From assembly GCA_035999765.1 (NCBI GenBank), contig CP108521.1, forward strand, positions 8,928,001 through 8,992,000: a stretch of 64,000 bases of DNA, in the 5' to 3' direction. The notes under the pieces are model-generated. The model was not told where the DNA came from, made no database searches, and worked only from the letters and a program-made list of their open reading frames with translations. This DNA comes from Streptomyces sp. NBC_01231 (GTDB lineage: Bacteria; Actinomycetota; Actinomycetes; Streptomycetales; Streptomycetaceae). The translations under genes were made by a program, and so were the position numbers. Shown here one piece after another: positions 35,262-44,465 of this stretch (within the stretch, counting starts at the first letter, position 1; every line of letters begins with the position of its first letter).

Positions 35262-35927
35262 TCAGTCCGCCGCGCGGTCGGCCGTCAGGTACGCGATCAC
35301 CATGTCGCCGAGCATCGCGCGGTAGTGCTCGCGCTGGGCGGGATCGACCAGGTCACGGCCGAACAGGGCGCCGAAGGTGTGCCGGTTGGCGACCCGGAAG
35401 AAGCAGAACGAGCTGATCATCGCGTGCAGGTCCACGGCGTCCACGTCCGCCGTGAACAGACCGGACTCCTGCCCCGACGCCAGGATCCGGCGGATCACGT
35501 CGAGCGCGGGCGAGCCGATCCTGCCGAGCTTCTCCGAGGCCGCGATGTGCTCCGCCCCGTGGATGTTCTCGATGCTCACCAGGCGGATGAAGTCCGGGTG
35601 CCGCTCATGGTGGTCGAAGGTGACCTCGGCCAGCCGGCGGATGGCCGCGACCGGGTCCAGATGCTCGACGTCGAGCTGCTGCTCGGCCGCGCGGATCACC
35701 GCGTACGCCCGCTCCAGGACGGCCGTGAACAGCTGCTCCTTGCCGCCGAAGTAGTAGTAGATCATCCGCTTCGTGGTGCGGGTGCGGGCGGCGATCTCGT
35801 CCACCCGGGCCCCGTCGAAGCCGGCCCGGGCGAACTCCTGGGTCGCCACGTCGAGGATCTCGGCCTGGGTGCGGGCGGCGTCACGGATGCGCCCGTTCGG
35901 TCGTGCCGGTTCTTCGACGCTGGTCAT
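35262..35927 (-). CDS. TetR-family regulator of the quinate/shikimate locus
   Basis: A protein of 221 residues from ATG 35927 (AAGGAA 5 bp upstream). The helix-turn-helix is QEFARAGFDGARVDEIAARTRTTKRMIYYYFGGKEQLFTAVLE (about 30-72). The C-terminal domain has FIRLVSIENIHGAEHIAASEKL and FCFFRVANRHTFGALFGRDL, a layout seen in regulators of aromatic and quinate catabolism. It sits between the symporter (same strand) and the divergent shikimate dehydrogenase. One palindrome lies on each side, so it probably controls both arms in response to a pathway metabolite. Confidence 0.85.
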   Translation of the reverse strand: MTSVEEPARPNGRIRDAARTQAEILDVATQEFARAGFDGARVDEIAARTRTTKRMIYYYFGGKEQLFTAVLERAYAVIRAAEQQLDVEHLDPVAAIRRLAEVTFDHHERHPDFIRLVSIENIHGAEHIAASEKLGRIGSPALDVIRRILASGQESGLFTADVDAVDLHAMISSFCFFRVANRHTFGALFGRDLVDPAQREHYRAMLGDMVIAYLTADRAAD

Positions 35928-36040
35928 CGGGTTCCTTCGCGCGAGGTGCCAGTGCCGAGATTCTAGAAGGCGGGGCGTCGCGCCGGTTCCGCGTTTCCCG
36001 GCCGAGGGCTTCCCGTGGTTCCGCGATCCTGATATAGCTA

Positions 36041-36054
36041 ACGTACTAGTTCGT
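36041..36054. promoter_or_regulatory. Candidate operator between tetR and the shikimate dehydrogenase gene
   Basis: ACGTACTAGTTCGT is a 14-bp palindrome with one mismatched pair, centred on ACTAGT. It lies in the only AT-rich part of the 156-bp divergent region and 30 bp before the shikimate dehydrogenase start. Its sequence differs from the site near 35170, so a common binding protein is not certain. Confidence 0.5.
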
Positions 36055-36083
36055 ACATTACTGAGCCGCGCAGGAGGTCGCCG

Positions 36084-36971
36084 GTGCCGTCCCAGCACAA
36101 GGACTCGTATCTCGTCGGACTGATCGGCTCCGGCATCGGCCAGTCGCTCAGCCCCGCGCTGCACGAGCGCGAGGCGGATCGTCAGGGCCTGCGCCACCTG
36201 TACCGGATCATCGACATCGACACCCTGGGCGTCGGCCCCGAGGCGGTGGGCGATCTGCTGCGGGCAGCCCGTGACCTGGGCTTCGACGGGCTCAACATCA
36301 CACATCCGTGCAAGCAGCACGTCATCCGGCACCTGGACGCGCTCGCCCCGCAGGCCGAGTCCCTCGGCGCGGTCAACACCGTCGTCTTCGAAGAAGGCGG
36401 CCGGGCCGTCGGCCACAACACGGACGTCACCGGCTTCGCCGCGTCCTTCGCGCGCGGTCTGCCCGACGTGGGGCTGGAGCGGGTCGTGCAGCTGGGGGCC
36501 GGCGGCGCCGGTGCCGCGGTCGCGCACGCCACGCTCACCCTCGGCGCCGAACGGGTCACCGTCGTCGACGCGCTGCCCGAGCGGGCCGCCGCTCTCGCCG
36601 ACTCGCTGAACCAGCGTTTCGGAGCGAACCGGGCCACCTCCGCCACCCCGGACCGGCTCGCGGACCTGCTCGCCCGGGCCGACGGGCTCGTGCACGCCAC
36701 CCCCACCGGCATGGCCGCCCACCCCGGCCTGCCCCTCCCCGCCGAGCTCCTGCACCCCGGGCTGTGGATCGCCGAGGTGGTCTACCGCCCGCTGGAGACC
36801 GAACTGCTGCGCACCGCCCGCGCGCTCGGCTGCGCCACCCTCGACGGCGGCGGGATGGCCGTCTTCCAGGCCGTCGACGCGTTCCGGCTGTTCACCGGCC
36901 GGGAACCCGACAGCACCGCGATGCTCGCGGACTTCGCCGACCTCACCGGCGCCGTGGGCGCCCACCCGTAG
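36084..36971 (+). CDS. Shikimate/quinate dehydrogenase
   Basis: A protein of 295 residues from GTG 36084 (AGGAGG upstream). The substrate domain has IGSGIGQSLSPALHE (the Ser pair that holds the carboxylate), GLNITHPCKQ with catalytic Lys77, and VGHNTDVTGF with Asp114, 37 residues later as usual. The Rossmann part has QLGAGGAGAAVAHA and VVDALPERAAALAD; Asp after the second strand points to NAD, as in catabolic enzymes. It oxidises shikimate to 3-dehydroshikimate, possibly also quinate. The dehydratase gene follows 49 bp downstream, so a catabolic role is much more likely than aromatic amino-acid synthesis. Confidence 0.88.
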   Translation: MPSQHKDSYLVGLIGSGIGQSLSPALHEREADRQGLRHLYRIIDIDTLGVGPEAVGDLLRAARDLGFDGLNITHPCKQHVIRHLDALAPQAESLGAVNTVVFEEGGRAVGHNTDVTGFAASFARGLPDVGLERVVQLGAGGAGAAVAHATLTLGAERVTVVDALPERAAALADSLNQRFGANRATSATPDRLADLLARADGLVHATPTGMAAHPGLPLPAELLHPGLWIAEVVYRPLETELLRTARALGCATLDGGGMAVFQAVDAFRLFTGREPDSTAMLADFADLTGAVGAHP

Positions 36972-37020
36972 CGGACCTGCGGAGAGCCACAGGGACCTTC
37001 AGAGAAACAGAGGTACCGAC

Positions 37021-38826
37021 GTGCGTACGTCCATCGCCACCGTCTCCCTCAGCGGATCCCTCACCGAGAAGCTCACGGCCGCCGCCCGGGCCGACTTCGA
37101 CGGCGTCGAGATCTTCGAGAACGACCTGCTCGCCAGCCCCCTCACCCCCGAGGAGATCCGCGCCCGCTGCGCCGACCTCGGTCTCACCGTCGACCTCTAC
37201 CAGCCGATGCGCGACATCGAGGCCGTGCCCCGGGACGAGTTCGGACGCAACCTGCGGCGCGCCCGGCACAAGTTCGAGCTGATGGGCCGCCTCGGCGCCG
37301 ACACCGTCCTGGTCTGTTCCAGCGTCTCCCCGCTCGCCCTGGACGACGACGCGCTCGCCGCCGAGCAGCTGAGCGAACTGGCCGACCTGGCACAGGACTT
37401 CGGCATCCGGGTCGCCTACGAGGCGCTGGCCTGGGGACGGCACATCAGCACCTACGACCACGCCTGGCGCATCGTCAGGACGGCCGGTCACCCCGCCCTC
37501 GGCACCTGCCTGGACAGCTTCCACATCCTGTCCCGGAGCTCCGACCCCAAGGACCTCGAAGGCATCGCGGACATCCCCGGAGAGAAGATCTTCTTCCTCC
37601 AGCTCGCGGACGCCCCCCTGCTCGCGATGGACGTCCTCCAGTGGAGCCGCCACTACCGCTGTTTCCCCGGCCAGGGCGGCTTCGACATCGCCGGGCTCCT
37701 GCGCCACGTCCTGAGCACCGGCTACGACGGCCCGCTCTCCCTGGAGATCTTCAACGACGTCTTCCGGCAGGCCGAGGCCGGCCCCACAGCCGTGGACGCC
37801 CGGCGTTCGCTGCTGGTCCTCCAGGAGACGGTGGGCATCGCCGCACCGCCCGCCCCGGTCGTGCCCACAGGAGTGGCCTTCGCCGAACTGGTCACCCCGG
37901 ACGCCGAACCCGTCTCCGCCCTGCTGGGCGCGCTCGGCTTCGCCCGCACGGCACGGCATCGCAGCAAGCCCGTCGACCTGTGGCAGCAGGGCGAGGCCCG
38001 CGTCCTGGTCAACACCGGCACGCCCGTACGCCGTGACGGCACCCACCTCGCCGCGATCGGACTGGAGTCACCGGACCCCGTGGCCGCCGCCCGCCGCGCC
38101 GAGGCACTGCTCGCCCCCGTGCTGCCCCGCCGTCGCGCCCCCGCGGACGCCGCGCTGGACGCGGTGGCGGCGCCCGACGGCACGGAACTGTTCTTCTGCG
38201 CCACCGGCCACCCCGAACTCCCGGACTGGCGAGCCGACTTCGAGGAGGTCGAGCACGCCGACGCCGCGCACGACGTGTCCGGCGTCGACCACCTCGCCCT
38301 CACCCAGCCCTGGCACCACTTCGACGAGGCGGCCCTCTTCCACCGCAGCGTGCTCGGGCTCCGGGCCCAGGAGAGCGTCGACGTCGCCGACCCCTACGGA
38401 CTGCTGCGCAGCCGCGCCGTCACCACCCCCGACGGCAGTGTGCGCATCGCCCTGTCGGTCGGCGCGGCCCCCACCGACGACCCCGTCCACGCCCAGCACA
38501 TCGCGCTCGCCACCGACGACGTGATCGCCGCGGCCCGTCGCTTCGTCGACGCCGGTGGCCGGCTGCTGCCGATCCCCGCGAACTACTACGAGGACCTGGC
38601 GGCCCGGTACGAGTTCGCCGACGGGGAGCTGGAGACGTACCGCGAACTCGGCATCCTCTACGACCGGGACGCGCACGGCATCTTCCGCCACTGCTACACC
38701 CGCACCGTCGGCCGGGTCTTCTTCGAACTCGTCCAGCGTGACGGCGGCCACCGGGGCTACGGCGCCCAGAACGCACCCGTGCGGCTGGCCGCCCAGCACG
38801 CGGTCAGGCGGCTCACTGGCGGCTGA
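37021..38826 (+). CDS. qsuB: 3-dehydroshikimate dehydratase (QsuB-type fusion of TIM-barrel and HPPD-like domains)
   Basis: A protein of 601 residues. Residues 1-270 form a sugar-phosphate isomerase-like TIM barrel with metal ligands readable as Glu134 (VAYEALAWG), Asp165 and His168 (CLDSFHIL), Gln194 (FFLQLAD) and Glu242 (LSLEIFND). Residues 285-601 are two VOC repeats like 4-hydroxyphenylpyruvate dioxygenase (GVDHLALTQPWHHFDEA, GRVFFELVQRDGGHRGYG). This is the architecture of QsuB, which converts 3-dehydroshikimate to protocatechuate in the cytosol. The barrel is catalytic; the function of the VOC half is not well known. The start is GTG 37021. Its last 14 bp overlap the end of the opposite-strand membrane-protein gene. 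Confidence 0.9.
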   Translation: MRTSIATVSLSGSLTEKLTAAARADFDGVEIFENDLLASPLTPEEIRARCADLGLTVDLYQPMRDIEAVPRDEFGRNLRRARHKFELMGRLGADTVLVCSSVSPLALDDDALAAEQLSELADLAQDFGIRVAYEALAWGRHISTYDHAWRIVRTAGHPALGTCLDSFHILSRSSDPKDLEGIADIPGEKIFFLQLADAPLLAMDVLQWSRHYRCFPGQGGFDIAGLLRHVLSTGYDGPLSLEIFNDVFRQAEAGPTAVDARRSLLVLQETVGIAAPPAPVVPTGVAFAELVTPDAEPVSALLGALGFARTARHRSKPVDLWQQGEARVLVNTGTPVRRDGTHLAAIGLESPDPVAAARRAEALLAPVLPRRRAPADAALDAVAAPDGTELFFCATGHPELPDWRADFEEVEHADAAHDVSGVDHLALTQPWHHFDEAALFHRSVLGLRAQESVDVADPYGLLRSRAVTTPDGSVRIALSVGAAPTDDPVHAQHIALATDDVIAAARRFVDAGGRLLPIPANYYEDLAARYEFADGELETYRELGILYDRDAHGIFRHCYTRTVGRVFFELVQRDGGHRGYGAQNAPVRLAAQHAVRRLTGG

Positions 38827-40276
38827 CGGTGCGGGTCACGCCGGCGAAGACCGTCGTGGCCAGGATCCAGCCGGAGATGACGAGGGCGTACGACAGCGTC
38901 TGGTACCAGCCCTCCGGCGCGAACGCGCCCTCCTGCCCGAAGGAGATCACCGGCAGCAGCAGGTCGAGGGTGTAGAACACCGCGTCGAAGTCCGGTGCCT
39001 CGGACGGTTTGAGCGGACGCGGGTGGTGCAGGGCGTAGGCGAGCGAGCCCACCGCGAGCAGCGACAGCAGCCAGCCGCAGGCGCGCAGCGGGCGGAAGCC
39101 GTAGCCGACGGTGGCGTCCTGGACATGGCCCCACAGCCGGCCGTACCAGGGCAGCGTCCTGCGATGGCGGCGCTGCTTCGCGAGCTGGACCAGCCGGGCC
39201 GCGCGGTCGTCACCGATGCGCACGTAAGAGGCGGTCAACTGCTCGTAGGAGTGCGGGACATAGCCGTCGCCGTCCCGCTCCAGCATCGGCAGGCGACGTT
39301 CGGCGGGCTCGTGCGGGGTGAGCGTCGTGTAGACGAGGTCGTTGAGCAGCACCTCGTGCGGCACGACCTCCGGTTCCAGGAAGAGGACGTCCGTCTGGGT
39401 GCGGCGCAGGTTGAGGGTGCCCTCCATGGGGGTGCCTCTGCGCAGCCACAGCTCCCCTATCGTGCAGCTGCTCGCCCGCAGCGCCGCGTCGCCGGGGTTC
39501 ACCAGATGCGCGTACGACAGGTCGAGGCGGCCCGCGACCCGGGCGCCCCGCAGGCCGATCCAGCCCCGCACGCGCGCGTTCCGCATGAGGACGTCGCCCT
39601 CCACGGTGAGGGTCTCGGCGTCGAGGACGGGGTGCCCGGGGCGGCTGAGCCGCGCCTCGTTCAGGTTGACCGATCCGGCGACGTGGGCACCGTTGAGCCG
39701 CATCTCGCCGTCGATCCGCAGCCCGGGAGCCCACACGTCGTCGCCGGTGGTCATCTGGTTCAGCTGGAGCACCGGCTCCGTGGCCTCCCCGACCACGAGG
39801 TGGGCGCGTTCCATGAACAGCGCGTTCGCGATCTGGGCGCCGCCGAGCCGCACCGGTCCGCGCACCACACAGTCCGACATCCGCAGGACGCCCTCCACCC
39901 GCAGCGCGCCGGCCGTCAGGCCGGGCAGGACGGAGGAGCTCAGGTTCAGCTGCCGAAGCCGGGCACCGTACAGCTGGGGGACTCCCGCGAAGTGACAGTG
40001 GCTCAGCCGTACGGCGTGGTCGCAGGTCCCGTACCGCAGGTCGAGTGTGCCGGTGATCCGGGCGCCCGACAGTTTCAGGGCGGGTATCTCCCCGTCCTCC
40101 CGCGGCCCGTTGAGCAGCAGAGCCCGCAACACGGCGGCCCGGACGGTCCGTTCGGGACCCCACTCGCGGCCCTGGGCCATGGGCTCGTCGTCCGCCTCGC
40201 GGAAGTTCACGGACTCGCCGCGCGGAAAGGCGCGCCACACCCGCAGTTCGGCCGGGGTCAGGTTGTCGATCTCCAT
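38813..40276 (-). CDS. Beta-solenoid membrane protein of unknown function
   Basis: A protein of 487 residues. Most of it (about 55-330) is a string of short strands with repeating A/G-x-L-x-L turns (LKLSGARITGTLDLRYG, LRVEGVLRMSDC, LRIDGEMRLNGAHVAGSVNL), like a pentapeptide-repeat right-handed helix. The C-terminus has two hydrophobic helices (CGWLLSLLAVGSLAYAL and ALVISGWILATTVFAG) around a short FYTLDLLLPVISFG segment that resembles a re-entrant loop. The frame opens at GTG 40300, but TTGACA, a 17-bp spacer and CAGAGT place a promoter so that ATG 40276 would start a leaderless mRNA. It is often annotated as an oxidoreductase, but I see no cofactor site. Function unknown. Confidence 0.65.
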   Translation of the reverse strand: MEIDNLTPAELRVWRAFPRGESVNFREADDEPMAQGREWGPERTVRAAVLRALLLNGPREDGEIPALKLSGARITGTLDLRYGTCDHAVRLSHCHFAGVPQLYGARLRQLNLSSSVLPGLTAGALRVEGVLRMSDCVVRGPVRLGGAQIANALFMERAHLVVGEATEPVLQLNQMTTGDDVWAPGLRIDGEMRLNGAHVAGSVNLNEARLSRPGHPVLDAETLTVEGDVLMRNARVRGWIGLRGARVAGRLDLSYAHLVNPGDAALRASSCTIGELWLRRGTPMEGTLNLRRTQTDVLFLEPEVVPHEVLLNDLVYTTLTPHEPAERRLPMLERDGDGYVPHSYEQLTASYVRIGDDRAARLVQLAKQRRHRRTLPWYGRLWGHVQDATVGYGFRPLRACGWLLSLLAVGSLAYALHHPRPLKPSEAPDFDAVFYTLDLLLPVISFGQEGAFAPEGWYQTLSYALVISGWILATTVFAGVTRTVSRQ

Positions 40277-40321
40277 CAGCGGGGACTCTGACGCGCCCAC
40301 GGCGGGCTGTCAACCAAGGCA

Positions 40322-40353
40322 AAGCCGGCCCGAGTAGGCACTCGGGCCGGCTT
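40322..40353 (-). terminator. Terminator of the pentose-phosphate operon
   Basis: A 14-bp stem AAGCCGGCCCGAGT / ACTCGGGCCGGCTT with loop AGGC, 17 bp beyond the phosphatase stop; on the minus strand it runs into CTTTGCC. It separates the operon from the membrane-protein promoter. Confidence 0.85.
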
Positions 40354-40370
40354 CTGTCACAACGGCTGTG

Positions 40371-40958
40371 TTACGGCCGGGTGTTCCACTCCGCGATGAC
40401 CGGCCGGTCATGCTCCGTCGACAACCGGCTGACGGTGCCCGTGGCGAGCTGGAACAGCCGCCCCTCGGCCGGGGCCAGACCCAGCCGACGGGCCGTCACG
40501 ACCCGCAGGAAGTGGCCGTGGGCCACCAGGATCACATCGCCGTCGGGGAGGGCTTCGTCCACCCGGGCGAGCACCCGGTCGGCGCGCCGGCCCACCTCCT
40601 CGGGCGACTCGCCGGGGCGGCCCTCAGGGCCGGGCGGGACGCCGTCGGTCCACAGGTACCAGTCGGGGCGGGTGCGGTGGATGTCGACGGTGGTGACACC
40701 CTCGTAGCCGCCGTAGTCCCATTCATGCAGGTCGGGGTCGGGTACGGCCCCGGTGACGCCAGCCAGTTCGGCGGTGCGTATCGCGCGGTCCAGCGGGCTG
40801 GTCAGCGCGCGGGCGAAGGTCCGCGACGAGAGGAGCGGAGCGAGGGACTTGGCCTGTTCCTCGCCGCGCCGGGTGAGGGGCAGGTCGGTCCAGCTGGTGT
40901 GCTGTCCCGATCTGCTCCACTCCGTCTCACCGTGGCGGACCAGCAGAAGGTCCCCCAC
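40371..40958 (-). CDS. Histidine phosphatase family protein (phosphoglycerate-mutase-like)
   Basis: A protein of 195 residues from GTG 40958. It has the phosphohistidine motif LLLVRHGETEWSRSGQH at residues 4-20, LTSPLDRAIRTAELAG with the second phosphate-binding Arg, the acid/base Glu in LHEWDYGGYEG, and ILVAHGHFLRVV with the second His near 147. It starts 7 bp after the 6-phosphogluconate dehydrogenase stop and is last in the operon. A sugar phosphatase or mutase acting on a pentose-phosphate intermediate is likely. The family is broad, so this is contextual. Confidence 0.85.
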   Translation of the reverse strand: MGDLLLVRHGETEWSRSGQHTSWTDLPLTRRGEEQAKSLAPLLSSRTFARALTSPLDRAIRTAELAGVTGAVPDPDLHEWDYGGYEGVTTVDIHRTRPDWYLWTDGVPPGPEGRPGESPEEVGRRADRVLARVDEALPDGDVILVAHGHFLRVVTARRLGLAPAEGRLFQLATGTVSRLSTEHDRPVIAEWNTRP

Positions 40959-40965
40959 GGCGCGC

Positions 40966-41856
40966 CTACTTCTTCGCCGACTCGACGGCGTGGCCGCCGA
41001 ACTGGTTGCGCAGCGCCGCGATCATCTTCATCTGCGGCGAGTCCTCCTGACGGGACGCGAACCGCGCGAACAGGGAGGCCGTGATCGCCGGGAGCGGCAC
41101 CGCGTTGTCGATGGCGGCCTCGACGGTCCAGCGGCCCTCGCCGGAGTCCTGCGCGAAGCCCTTCAGCTTCTCCAGGTGCTCGTCCTCGTCGAGGGCGTCG
41201 ACGGCCAGGTCGAGCAGCCAGGAACGGATGACCGTGCCCTCCTGCCAGGAGCGGAAGACCTCGCGCACGTCGGTGACCGAGTCCACCGACTCCAGCAGCT
41301 CCCAGCCCTCGGCGTACGCCTGCATCATGGCGTACTCGATGCCGTTGTGGACCATCTTGGAGAAGTGCCCGGCGCCGACCTTGCCCGCGTGGACATAGCC
41401 GTACGGGCCCTCCGGCTTCAGCGCCTCGAAGATCGGCTGGAGCCGGTCGACGTGCTCCTTGTCGCCGCCGACCATCAGGGCGTAGCCGTTCTTGAGGCCC
41501 CACACGCCGCCGGAGACGCCGGCGTCGACGAAGCCGATGCCCTTGGCGCCGAGCTCCTCGGCGTGCTTCTCGTCGTCGGTCCAGCGGGAGTTGCCGCCGT
41601 CGACCACGGTGTCGCCGGCGGACAGCAGGTCGCCGAGTTCGTCGACCACGGACTGGGTGGCCGCGCCGGCCGGCACCATGACCCAGATGGTGCGCGGGGC
41701 TTCGAGCTTGTCGACCAGTTCGGCCAGGCTGCTCACGTCGGAGACTTCGGGGTTGCGGTCGTAGCCGATGACGGTGTGACCGGCGCGGCGGACCCGCTCG
41801 CGCATGTTCCCGCCCATCTTGCCGAGGCCGATGAGGCCGAGTTGCATCGCTGTCAT
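40966..41856 (-). CDS. gnd: 6-phosphogluconate dehydrogenase, decarboxylating (short type)
   Basis: A protein of 296 residues, the short 6PGDH form (classical enzymes have about 470), which is usually NAD-preferring. The dinucleotide motif is LGLIGLGKMGGNM at residues 6-18. GGNSRWTDD and FVDAGVSGGVWGL follow, then the catalytic Lys/Asn region GAGHFSKMVHNGIEYAMMQAYAEGW near 160. The C-terminus is compact (PLPAITASLFARFASRQ). It oxidises 6-phosphogluconate to ribulose 5-phosphate with loss of CO2. It follows pgi within a few bases; AAGGAAG within the pgi end serves as ribosome site. A second ATG, 9 bp on, is possible. Confidence 0.92.
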   Translation of the reverse strand: MTAMQLGLIGLGKMGGNMRERVRRAGHTVIGYDRNPEVSDVSSLAELVDKLEAPRTIWVMVPAGAATQSVVDELGDLLSAGDTVVDGGNSRWTDDEKHAEELGAKGIGFVDAGVSGGVWGLKNGYALMVGGDKEHVDRLQPIFEALKPEGPYGYVHAGKVGAGHFSKMVHNGIEYAMMQAYAEGWELLESVDSVTDVREVFRSWQEGTVIRSWLLDLAVDALDEDEHLEKLKGFAQDSGEGRWTVEAAIDNAVPLPAITASLFARFASRQEDSPQMKMIAALRNQFGGHAVESAKK

Positions 41857-41857
41857 G

Positions 41858-43537
41858 TCACTTCACTTCCTTGAGGCCGCGGTAGGCGGCCACGAGAGCG
41901 GCGGTGGAGGAGTCGAGGCCGGGTACGTCGGTGCCTTGGGTGAGGGCGGGTTCGACGCGCTTGGCGAGGACCTTGCCGAGTTCGACGCCCCACTGGTCGA
42001 AGGAGTCGATGTTCCAGACGGCGCCCTGCACGAACACCTTGTGCTCGTAGAGCGCGATGAGCTGGCCCAGCACCGACGGGGTGAGTTCCCCGGCCAGGAT
42101 GGTGGTGGTGGGATGGTTGCCCTGGAACGTCTTGTGCGCCACCAGTTCCTCGGCCACACCCTCCGCGCGTACCTCGTCGGGGGTCTTGCCGAACGCCAGC
42201 GCCTGCGTCTGCGCGAAGAAGTTCGCCATCAGCAGGTCGTGCTGCGCCCGCAGCCCCTCGCTCATCCCGTCGACCGGGCGGGCGAAACCGATGAAGTCCG
42301 CCGGGATCAGCTTGGTGCCCTGGTGGATCAGCTGGTAGTAGGCGTGCTGCCCGTTGGTGCCGGGCGTGCCCCACACCACCGGCCCGGTCTGCCACTCCAC
42401 CGGGTGCCCGTCCCGGTCCACCGACTTGCCGTTGGACTCCATGTCCAGCTGCTGCAGATACGCCGTGAACTTCGACAGATAGTGGCTGTAGGGCAGCACC
42501 GCGTGCGACTGCGCGTCGTGGAAGTTGCCGTACCAGATGCCCAGCAGGCCCAGCAGCAGCGGCACGTTGGACTCGGCGGGCGTGTTGAGGAAGTGCTCGT
42601 CGACGATCCGGAAACCGTCCAGCATCTCCCGGAAACGGTCCGGGCCGATCGCGATCATCAGGGACAGACCGATCGCCGAGTCGTAGGAGTAACGACCCCC
42701 CACCCAGTCCCAGAACTCGAACATGTTCGCCGTGTCGATGCCGAACTGGGACACCTTCCCCGCGTTCGTCGACAACGCCACGAAATGCTTCGCGACGGCC
42801 TTGTCCTCACCGAGGCCGCCGGGGCCGTTGAGCAGCCAGTCGCGGGCCGAGGTCGCGTTGGTGATCGTTTCGATCGTGGTGAACGTCTTCGACGCGACGA
42901 TGAACAGCGTCTCCGCCGGGTCCAGGTCGTGGATGGCCTCGTGCAGGTCGGCCCCGTCCACGTTCGACACGAACCGGAAGGTCAGCGACCGGTCGGTGTA
43001 CGCGCGCAGCGCCTCGTACGCCATCGCCGGACCCAGGTCCGAGCCACCGATCCCGATGTTGACGACATTGCGGATCCGCCGGCCGGTGTGCCCCGTCCAC
43101 TCACCCGAACGCACCCGCCCGGCGAAGTCGCTCATCCGGTCCAGTACGGCGTGGACCTGCGGCACCACGTTCTCACCGTCGACCTCGACCACCGCACTCG
43201 CCGGAGCACGCAACGCCGTGTGCAGCACGGCCCGGTCCTCGGTGATGTTGATCCGATCACCGCGGAACATGGCATCCCGCAGCCCGAACACGTCCGTGGC
43301 GACGGCCAGTTCCTGCAGCAGGGCCAGCGTCTCGTCGGTGACGAGGTTCTTGGAGAAGTCGACGCGCAGGTCCCCCACGCGCGCGACGTACCGCTCCGCG
43401 CGCCCGGGGTCCGCCGCGAACAGGTCACGCAGATGCGCGTCCCATTCGGCGCGGTGGTCCGCCAGGGCGGTCCACTCCGGCCGCCGGGTGAGCTGCGGGG
43501 AGTCGGAATCGGAAGGGGCGGAAGGGGAGTCAGACAT
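41858..43537 (-). CDS. pgi: Glucose-6-phosphate isomerase
   Basis: A protein of 559 residues, full length. Signatures: [24 protein letters not shown] (phosphate site, near 155), [39 protein letters not shown] (PGI signature 1, near 275) and the C-terminal [19 protein letters not shown] (signature 2). Catalytic Glu and His are present in the [18 protein letters not shown] and THE-like [13 protein letters not shown] regions. It interconverts glucose- and fructose-6-phosphate. Inside a zwf-gnd-tal-tkt operon, it lets fructose-6-phosphate return to the oxidative branch. Its start overlaps the end of opcA by 8 bp. Confidence 0.96.
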   Translation of the reverse strand: MSDSPSAPSDSDSPQLTRRPEWTALADHRAEWDAHLRDLFAADPGRAERYVARVGDLRVDFSKNLVTDETLALLQELAVATDVFGLRDAMFRGDRINITEDRAVLHTALRAPASAVVEVDGENVVPQVHAVLDRMSDFAGRVRSGEWTGHTGRRIRNVVNIGIGGSDLGPAMAYEALRAYTDRSLTFRFVSNVDGADLHEAIHDLDPAETLFIVASKTFTTIETITNATSARDWLLNGPGGLGEDKAVAKHFVALSTNAGKVSQFGIDTANMFEFWDWVGGRYSYDSAIGLSLMIAIGPDRFREMLDGFRIVDEHFLNTPAESNVPLLLGLLGIWYGNFHDAQSHAVLPYSHYLSKFTAYLQQLDMESNGKSVDRDGHPVEWQTGPVVWGTPGTNGQHAYYQLIHQGTKLIPADFIGFARPVDGMSEGLRAQHDLLMANFFAQTQALAFGKTPDEVRAEGVAEELVAHKTFQGNHPTTTILAGELTPSVLGQLIALYEHKVFVQGAVWNIDSFDQWGVELGKVLAKRVEPALTQGTDVPGLDSSTAALVAAYRGLKEVK

Positions 43538-44465
43538 GAGAGGGGATCTCCTTGGTGCCCTCGCCGCGCAGGGCGACGGCGTACATCTCGTCCGCGTCGA
43601 GGCGCCGAAGCTCCTCGGCGATGAGTTCGGAAGTGGTGCGGACCTTCAGCGCGAGGGTGCGCGAGGGCTGGCCGGGCAGGGACAGCGTGGCCAGCGGGCC
43701 CTCGGGGCGGTCGATGACGATCTCGCCGTTCTCGGTGCCGAGGCGCACGGCCGTCACCACCGGTCCCGCGGTCACGACCCGGTCGACGGTGACGCCGAGG
43801 CGGGCCTCCAGCCAGCGGGCCAGCAGTTCCGCCGCCGGGTTCTCCTCCTCGGCCTCCACGGCCGCCGAGATCACCTTCACCCGGGCCTGGTCGAGGGCCG
43901 CGGCCAGCATCGAGCGCCACGGGGTCAGCCGGGTCCAGGCGAGGTCGGTGTCGCCCGGCGCGTAGGAGCGCACCCGGGTCCTGAGCACCTCCAGCGCGTT
44001 CTCCACCGCGTACAGGTCGGTGATCCGGCGCTGGGCCAGCGCGCCCAGCGGGTCCTTCGCCGGGTTGTCCGGCGCCGCCACCGGCCACCACACCACGACC
44101 GGGGCGTCCGGCAGCAGCAGCGGCAGGACGACGGAGTCGGCGTGGTCGGACACCTCGCCGTAGGTCCGCAGGATCACGGTCTCGCCGGTGCCGGCGTCGG
44201 CGCCCACCCGTACCTCGGCGTCCAGCCGGGACTGCGTGCGGTCGCGAGGGGTGCGGGCGTGCCGCTTGATGACGACCAGGGTGCGCGAGGGGTGCTCGTG
44301 CGAGGCCTCCTCGGCCGCCTTGATCGCGTCGTAGGCGTTCTCCTCGTCCGTGACGATCACCATCGTCAGGACCATGCCCACGGCCGGTGTGCCGATGGCG
44401 CGGCGACCCCGCACCAGCGCCTTGTTGATCTTGCTTGCCGTGGTGTCGGTCAGGTCGATCTTCAT
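43530..44465 (-). CDS. opcA: Glucose-6-phosphate dehydrogenase assembly protein OpcA
   Basis: A protein of 311 residues. It starts [22 protein letters not shown] and contains [41 protein letters not shown], the conserved actinobacterial OpcA N-terminus, followed by [36 protein letters not shown]. OpcA binds and activates glucose-6-phosphate dehydrogenase, best known from cyanobacteria and corynebacteria. Its start overlaps the zwf stop by four bases, so the two subunits are made in step, and its 3' end overlaps pgi. Confidence 0.95.
   Translation of the reverse strand: MKIDLTDTTASKINKALVRGRRAIGTPAVGMVLTMVIVTDEENAYDAIKAAEEASHEHPSRTLVVIKRHARTPRDRTQSRLDAEVRVGADAGTGETVILRTYGEVSDHADSVVLPLLLPDAPVVVWWPVAAPDNPAKDPLGALAQRRITDLYAVENALEVLRTRVRSYAPGDTDLAWTRLTPWRSMLAAALDQARVKVISAAVEAEEENPAAELLARWLEARLGVTVDRVVTAGPVVTAVRLGTENGEIVIDRPEGPLATLSLPGQPSRTLALKVRTTSELIAEELRRLDADEMYAVALRGEGTKEIPSHV

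Noticed and set aside
36084..36971. aroE of the aromatic amino-acid pathway
   Set aside because: It is coupled to a dehydroshikimate dehydratase and a symporter and has an Asp after the second Rossmann strand (NAD type), all pointing to catabolism.
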